Part shown: in pieces, positions 6,109 to 10,158 of the stretch
How the letters are laid out: each line of letters opens with the position of its first letter
How positions within the stretch are numbered: the stretch's first letter is position 1
NCBI GenBank assembly: GCA_026996955.1
Contig: JALWJV010000356.1
Span: 1-10,158, forward strand
From: Deltaproteobacteria bacterium
GTDB lineage: Bacteria > Desulfobacterota > Dissulfuribacteria > Dissulfuribacterales > QOAL01
Length of the DNA stretch: 10,158 bases
Direction: 5' to 3'
Notes under the pieces: generated by a model
What the model saw: the letters and a program-made list of their open reading frames with translations, nothing else
Told to the model about the DNA's origin: nothing
The model's database searches: none
Translations under genes and position numbers: made by a program

Positions 6109-7593
6109 ATGTCAAAGGATAATATAACAGATCTTTTTCCGCCTTCAGCCCTTGAGGGTGTCCTGCCTGAATCCTGCCTTGATTCCGGTACCTCCCATGA
6201 TCAGGCTAATGACAATGAAGATATAGGCTGGGAAGCCCCTGTTCAAATGCCGTCAGACAGGCATGTTTACAGGGTGTCAGAGCTTATTTCAAAAATAAGA
6301 ACCTGCCTTGACATAGAATTTGCTACGCTCTGGATAGAAGGAGAGATCTCTTCCTTTTCAAAAGCAGCTTCCGGCCACTGTTATTTTACCATAAGGGAGG
6401 ATAACAGTTGCCTGAAATGTGTAATGTTCAGGGCCTCGGCATCTTCCCTTTCATTTGAGCCTGAAGAGGGCATGATTATAACCTGCCGGGGTAATCTGAA
6501 CGTATATGCCGGTAGGGGTGATCTGCAGCTTGTTGTGGACAGAATGGAGCCTGCTGGCAGGGGAATCCTATTTGCCAGATTTCAGGAGATGCAGCAGCGG
6601 CTTGAGGCAGAGGGGCTGTTTGATCCAGACAGGAAAAAACAAATTCCGCCATTTCCCCGCAGGATATTTCTTGTAACATCTGCCTCAGGTGCTGCTGTAA
6701 GGGATTTTATACGAACGGCAAGAAACCGCTGGAGAGGTGTTGAAATAGTTCTTGTTCCTGCACTTGTGCAAGGGGTTGAGGCCCCGGCTGATATAGTTCG
6801 TGCCCTCGGTGTGGCAGATGCCGCCGCTTCCTATAATGATGTGATCGTGGTATCAAGGGGCGGTGGCTCCATAGAAGACCTGTGGGCATTTAATGAAGAG
6901 GCTGTGGTAAGGGCAATCTATAGATGTTCTGCGCCGGTGGTATCTGGTGTTGGGCATGAGACAGATTTTACCCTTGCGGATTATGTTGCCGATTTCAGGG
7001 CGGCAACACCTACGGCAGCAGCAGTGGCTGTCACTCCGGATGCTTTGGAGCTTGGCCGGGTGGTGAGGACATTGCTCAGGCGGGCAGAACACTCATTAAA
7101 GTTGCTGTTATCCCGGTCTGCCATCACTTTGCAGGAACTAAGGCACAGGTTGCGTGATCCAGGCAAGCTGCTTGTTGAGCAGCGTCAGCGGCTTGATGAT
7201 GCTGTTTACAGAATGGAACATGCGGTTTCTGCCATGCTCTCTGAGCATGAGGCGTATGTTACCCGGTTATTTCATCGGCTGCGTATTGCATCTCCTGAAA
7301 GGGCTGTGGAGAGAAGAAAAAGCCTGTTGCATGAGATGCAGATGCGACTGGTTTCAGGCATGAAGCAGATAGTTTCTGATCATAAGGCGGACCTTGGGGA
7401 AATATCGGCCAGGCTCCAGGCCATAAGCCCCCTGGCAGTCCTATCACGTGGTTACAGTCTTGTTGTAATACCTGAGAATCAGCAGATATTAAGAGATGCC
7501 AGGGAGGTTCAGCCTGGCGATACAGTTGTGATAAAGCCATATTCCGGGAAGGTGGAGTGTGAGGTAAAGGCTGTGATTGATGATGAATCTTGA
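6109..7593 (+). CDS. xseA: Exodeoxyribonuclease VII large subunit
   Basis: XseA is the catalytic subunit of exonuclease VII, which degrades single-stranded DNA from both ends in repair. The product has 494 residues, somewhat longer than usual because about 50 acidic residues precede the normal start (YRVSELISKIRTCLD at 54-68). The OB-fold follows (WIEGEISSFSKAASGHCYFTI, about 75-95). The nuclease domain carries the conserved acidic and basic residues: VRDF (D199), VVSRGGGSIEDLW (R250) and GVGHETD (H283, D286). The R-to-H spacing equals that of the E. coli enzyme (R205 to H238). Residues about 310-450 are the long helical region, ending in SPLAVLSRGYSLV. Another Met at residue 47 lacks a ribosome-binding site, so the first ATG is kept. 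The small-subunit gene xseB, often adjacent, is not in this window; an M23 peptidase gene follows 28 nt later. Confidence 0.95.
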   Translation: MSKDNITDLFPPSALEGVLPESCLDSGTSHDQANDNEDIGWEAPVQMPSDRHVYRVSELISKIRTCLDIEFATLWIEGEISSFSKAASGHCYFTIREDNSCLKCVMFRASASSLSFEPEEGMIITCRGNLNVYAGRGDLQLVVDRMEPAGRGILFARFQEMQQRLEAEGLFDPDRKKQIPPFPRRIFLVTSASGAAVRDFIRTARNRWRGVEIVLVPALVQGVEAPADIVRALGVADAAASYNDVIVVSRGGGSIEDLWAFNEEAVVRAIYRCSAPVVSGVGHETDFTLADYVADFRAATPTAAAVAVTPDALELGRVVRTLLRRAEHSLKLLLSRSAITLQELRHRLRDPGKLLVEQRQRLDDAVYRMEHAVSAMLSEHEAYVTRLFHRLRIASPERAVERRKSLLHEMQMRLVSGMKQIVSDHKADLGEISARLQAISPLAVLSRGYSLVVIPENQQILRDAREVQPGDTVVIKPYSGKVECEVKAVIDDES

Positions 7594-7621
7594 TTAAGTT
7601 GCACTGTTAGAAGGTTTATCC

Positions 7622-8527
7622 ATGAAGACAATATTTCCTTATATTTTATGTTTCATGCTCTTTTTTGCACTGTCTGGATTTTTCACGAAAGTGCAGGCAA
7701 AAGGCCATGATGCTGCCGTGCATGGGCTTACTGTCTCTCTTGAGCCAGCGTCCATTCCCCCTGGTGGTGTCAGTGTTGTGTCCATTTCAGTTCCGCCTGG
7801 TGCTGAAGTTCGGGGCATACGGTATCTTAAAAAAGATTTCCCTGTATTCAAAACTCAAGATGGCAAATGGCTTTCCTTTGTAGGTGCCGGGCTGAAGGCA
7901 GCGCCAGGAAGACACAGCCTGACTGTGAAATGGATGTCCGGAAAAGAGCAGGATGTGTACTCAACCATGCTTCCTGTGAAAAAAAAGCGGTACCCGGAGG
8001 AGCACCTCAAGGTTTCAAGAAAGATGGTTGATTTTCCGCCTGATATTTTGAAGCGTGTGCTTGATGATCAGAAGGCCATCCGCAGTGCCTGCAGCAAGGT
8101 GACCAATCAGCGCTACTGGAAGGGGCCTTTTATCTGGCCTGTGAACTCAAAGGTGTTAAGCCCCTTTGGCTTGAGGCGCTTTTTTAACGGACAGCCCCGA
8201 AGCCCCCATTCCGGCGTGGATTTGAGGGCAGCAGAGGGTACACCAATTATGGCGCCGAACAATGGCCGGGTGGTGCTGGCCCTGGAGAGTTATCTTGCAG
8301 GAAATACCCTTGTGATTGATCACGGCGGAGGGCTTTTCACCCTTTATGCCCATCTTTCAAAATTCATGGTGAAAAAGGGTGAAATGGTGGAAAAGGGCAA
8401 GGTAATCGGGCTTGCAGGCGCAACGGGAAGGGTTACAGGCCCTCATCTTCACTGGGGGGTGAGCCTGCTTGGCACAAGGGTTGATCCTCAGGCGTTCATG
8501 GAGGTGGCATCCATGTTGCCCCGCTAA
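7622..8527 (+). CDS. Secreted M23/LytM-family metallopeptidase
   Basis: The 301-residue precursor is a predicted periplasmic zinc peptidoglycan endopeptidase. Residues 1-26 form a signal peptide (MKTIFPYILCFMLFFALSGFFTKVQA) with a likely cleavage after VQA. Residues about 33-125 are beta-rich and resemble the M23 N-terminal accessory domain (GLTVSLEPASIPPGGVSVVSI). The catalytic domain has every expected residue: HSGVD (H196, D200), AHLS (H244) and PHLHWG (H275, H277). The spacings between these residues are identical to those in the other M23 protein of this window, although the two belong to visibly different subfamilies (PHLHWG here, DHLHYG there). AGAAGG lies 7 nt before the ATG. It starts 28 nt after xseA and is probably cotranscribed with it. 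No strong terminator follows. Confidence 0.94.
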   Translation: MKTIFPYILCFMLFFALSGFFTKVQAKGHDAAVHGLTVSLEPASIPPGGVSVVSISVPPGAEVRGIRYLKKDFPVFKTQDGKWLSFVGAGLKAAPGRHSLTVKWMSGKEQDVYSTMLPVKKKRYPEEHLKVSRKMVDFPPDILKRVLDDQKAIRSACSKVTNQRYWKGPFIWPVNSKVLSPFGLRRFFNGQPRSPHSGVDLRAAEGTPIMAPNNGRVVLALESYLAGNTLVIDHGGGLFTLYAHLSKFMVKKGEMVEKGKVIGLAGATGRVTGPHLHWGVSLLGTRVDPQAFMEVASMLPR

Positions 8528-8569
8528 AGAGAGTTTTAAAAAATTAGAACCCTCTGTTCAGGTTCCCAC

Positions 8570-8599
8570 TTGTCAAACAGTTTTTGCTGTGTTAATGAT
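8570..8599 (+). promoter_or_regulatory. Candidate promoter for tRNA-Cys
   Basis: TTGTCA (8570-8575, 5 of 6 consensus) is followed after 18 nt by AATGAT (8594-8599, 4 of 6). The expected start, near 8606, would give a leader of about 7 nt before the tRNA, typical for a tRNA gene. The -10 box is poor. Confidence 0.35.
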
Positions 8600-8612
8600 T
8601 CTCAGACTTCAG

Positions 8613-8688
8613 GGCGGCGTAGCCAAGTGGCTAAGGCGACGGTCTGCAAAACCGTTATTCCCCGGTTCGAGTCCGGGCGCCGCCTCCA
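8613..8688 (+). tRNA. tRNA-Cys (anticodon GCA)
   Basis: A complete 76-nt cloverleaf. The acceptor GGCGGCG pairs with CGCCGCC, with discriminator T (characteristic of tRNA-Cys) and an encoded CCA. The D-arm is GCCAAGTGGCTAAGGC. The anticodon stem ACGGT/ACCGT has loop CTGCAAA and anticodon GCA (8646-8648). The T-arm is CCCGGTTCGAGTCCGGG. It stands downstream of the xseA-M23 pair on the same strand. I see no direct repeat of its 3' end in the window that would mark an integrated element. Confidence 0.97.
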
Positions 8689-8822
8689 TCTTTTTCATAT
8701 TCAGAATTTCCTGCCAGACTTTCAAGTATCAACTCAATTACTTGACAATAGCATCCTGAACCACAGGTGAGTAATCCCTGAACTATCATGTGTCTGTTTA
8801 AGACATTAAAGGCTTTTTTATG

Positions 8823-8850
8823 TTGACTGTAATGGGGTATTGTTCATACT
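8823..8850 (+). promoter_or_regulatory. Weak candidate promoter upstream of trkA
   Basis: TTGACT (8823-8828, 5 of 6) is followed after 16 nt by CATACT (8845-8850, 4 of 6). The implied start, near 8857, would put foldback element C at the very 5' end of a trkA leader of about 270 nt. Confidence 0.25.
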
Positions 8851-8858
8851 TTAAGTGT

Positions 8859-8963
8859 ATCTGTTCACAGGATACCGCATCTGCTGCGTTGGCGGGGACT
8901 CGAAGTACAGGTAGTACGCCTTCGCCCCCTTCGCCTTGCATCTGCAGTATCCTGTGAGCAGAT
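8859..8963. repeat. Foldback element C: imperfect inverted repeat with GTAC core
   Basis: The tips ATCTGTTCACAGGATAC (8859-8875) and 8947-8963 pair over 17 positions with one mismatch (G.U in RNA). The arms continue less perfectly: CGCATCTGCTGCGTTGGCGGGG on the left faces CGCCCCCTTCGCCTTGCATCTGCAG on the right. The centre carries GTAC twice (8905-8908 and 8914-8917), symmetric about 8911. The element is about 105 bp. It resembles intergenic palindromes of the 'GCTGCGTTGGC...GTAC...GCCTTGCATCTGC' kind that I recall from other Proteobacteria. That recollection is unchecked. Confidence 0.72.
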
Positions 8964-9125
8964 GCGTTGCGTAAAAAGTGTCTTTTCATTATGAGAATTC
9001 ATTCTGAGGGGGCGTAGTTACCTTTAGGTTATGTTGGTGTAAAATGTACAGAATTGAAAAAAACAGGCTTTAGGTCGGAAGCAGGTAGATCATAGAAAAA
9101 CAGAGGACAGGTATTTAGTTAAGAT

Positions 9126-10158
9126 ATGCGAATTATCGTCATAGGCGCTGGAGAGGTGGGGCGTCATCTTTGCCAGCAGCTGTCAAATGAAGATCACGAT
9201 GTTGTGCTGATTGACAGGGATCAGGACAAGCTAAGGCGGGTTGAGAGGGACCTGAATATCCTCACCATTACAGGTAACGGCGGCTCCAGCAGTGTACTTA
9301 GAGAGGCAGGGGTGTCAAAGGCAGACCTGTTTATTGCCGTTACTGATATAGATGAGGTAAATCTAATCGCCTGCATCATGGCAAAGCAGTTTGGCGCACG
9401 GGGCCTTATTGCACGGGTTCGCAGTGAAGATTACCTTCATCCTGACTCTCCATTTAATGGTGATGATCTGGGTATTGACCTGCTGATCAATCCCGACAAG
9501 GTAATGGCTGAGGAGATTCTTAGGATAAGTTCCTTTTCCCAGTCATTCGAGATAGTGGAATTTGCAAATGGCGAGGTCATGCTCATTGGCTATCACGTTG
9601 AGAAGGACAATCCCGTATGCGGCAAGACCCTGCTGGATCTGAAAACCCAGAGCGAAAAAGGTGACTTTGTTGTTGTAGCCATTGTCAGGGATGGTGAGAC
9701 AATCATCCCCCGCGGGGAGGATACCATCAGGTTTGATGACCGCATCTACGTGGTGGCCAAGAAGAAAGATGTTGCAGCAGCAGAGCTTGCCCTTGGCATG
9801 AAGAGAATGCCTCTTGAAAAGGTATTTGTTGTTGGAGGCGGGCGAGTAGGGCTTAATGTGGCAAGAAAGCTCGAAGAACAGCACATTGATGTCTATATCA
9901 TAGAAAAGAACAGTGATCAGTGCGAATATCTTGCAGAAGAGCTTAAAAATGCCATTGTACTGAATGTTGACGGACTTGAGGCCAGGGATCTTATCCAGGA
10001 GGGAATTGATTCGGCTGACCTTTTTATTGCTGTTACAAACGGTGATACTACCAACATCCTTGCCAGTCTCCTTGCAAAACATCATGGGGCCAAAAAGTGC
10101 ATTACCCGGATTTCACACCCTGATTTCATTCCCCTGCTGGGCAACCTGGGCATAGATG
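9126..10158 (+). CDS. trkA: Trk system potassium uptake protein TrkA (partial, C-terminus outside window)
   Basis: TrkA is the cytoplasmic NAD(H)-binding subunit that gates the TrkH/TrkG potassium channel. The first 344 codons are present, against about 450-460 usual. The first RCK_N Rossmann domain begins MRIIVIGAGEVG, with G7-x-G9-x-x-G12 and acidic D30 at the end of the second strand. An RCK_C domain follows (about 140-215, VMLIGYHVEKDNPVCGKTL... to RIYVVAKKKD). The second RCK_N domain starts EKVFVVGGGRVG (231-242), with E260 as its acidic partner. Expected beyond the edge are the end of this domain and the last RCK_C. The ATG at 9126 gives the standard family start. Only a distant GAGG and a weak TAAG precede it. 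trkH is often next to trkA but would lie outside the window. Confidence 0.95.
   Translation, partial: MRIIVIGAGEVGRHLCQQLSNEDHDVVLIDRDQDKLRRVERDLNILTITGNGGSSSVLREAGVSKADLFIAVTDIDEVNLIACIMAKQFGARGLIARVRSEDYLHPDSPFNGDDLGIDLLINPDKVMAEEILRISSFSQSFEIVEFANGEVMLIGYHVEKDNPVCGKTLLDLKTQSEKGDFVVVAIVRDGETIIPRGEDTIRFDDRIYVVAKKKDVAAAELALGMKRMPLEKVFVVGGGRVGLNVARKLEEQHIDVYIIEKNSDQCEYLAEELKNAIVLNVDGLEARDLIQEGIDSADLFIAVTNGDTTNILASLLAKHHGAKKCITRISHPDFIPLLGNLGID

Larger units (their letters stand above)
8689..9125. other. Intergenic region between tRNA-Cys and trkA
   Basis: About 440 bases with no convincing gene on either strand. It holds one foldback repeat (8859-8963) and a candidate promoter before it (8823-8850). 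The stretches 8689-8820 and 8970-9120 show nothing I can name; no clear hairpin-plus-U-tract terminator follows the tRNA. Confidence 0.65.

Noticed and set aside
8528..8555. Possible terminator hairpin after the second M23 gene (AGAGAGTT with AACCCTCT)
   Set aside because: One mismatch in a short stem and no T-run after it; too weak to call.
8613..8688. tRNA-Cys as an integration site
   Set aside because: No integrase gene and no direct repeat of the tRNA 3' end found downstream within the window.
8742..8747. Perfect TTGACA box after tRNA-Cys
   Set aside because: No acceptable -10 box 15-19 nt downstream.
9543..10085. 180-codon minus-strand open frame
   Set aside because: Antisense to trkA, which carries two full Rossmann motifs in the plus frame; the minus product shows no known motif.
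1..10158. CRISPR array, toxin-antitoxin, phage defence, transposase or biosynthetic cluster
   Set aside because: No regular short repeats with spacers and no protein with such motifs; the coding content is housekeeping and cell-envelope genes.

Overview
The window is chromosomal and mostly housekeeping. It reads best as part of a Gram-negative bacterium of the former Deltaproteobacteria (Desulfobacterota-type). The grounds are the gene order ispE / tRNA-Gln / prs / rplY / pth, the long Ctc-type L25, a DUF1844 protein next to ispE, and the style of the two M23 peptidases. This assignment rests on remembered gene order and protein style, not on a database search.

Minus-strand block (about 1-5505, transcribed right to left): a DUF1844-type small protein; ispE (isoprenoid kinase); tRNA-Gln(UUG); prs (PRPP synthase); rplY (ribosomal protein L25/Ctc); pth (peptidyl-tRNA hydrolase); a membrane-anchored M23/LytM peptidase; and the 5' part of a small exported or membrane protein with a DUF4398-like helical region. 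Gaps are short (2 nt DUF1844-ispE, 12 nt pth-M23, 16 nt M23-next gene), which suggests operonic expression. A hairpin with a weak U-tract sits just before pth and may divide the block.

Divergent spacer (about 5506-6108): roughly 600 bases with no convincing gene. It holds two separate imperfect foldback (inverted-repeat) elements and a candidate sigma-70 promoter immediately against the xseA start codon.

Plus-strand block (6109-10158): xseA (exonuclease VII large subunit, with an acidic N-terminal extension and no xseB next to it); a secreted M23 peptidase; tRNA-Cys(GCA); a spacer of about 440 bases with a third foldback element; and trkA (potassium-uptake regulatory protein), cut off by the window end.

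Functionally the window combines translation quality control (pth, L25, two tRNAs), nucleotide and isoprenoid precursor supply (prs, ispE), DNA repair (xseA), cell-wall hydrolysis (two M23 enzymes of different subfamilies) and K+ transport (trkA). I see no defence system, mobile-element gene, CRISPR array or biosynthetic cluster. The least explained content is the set of three foldback repeats, two of which appear to share half-site motifs.
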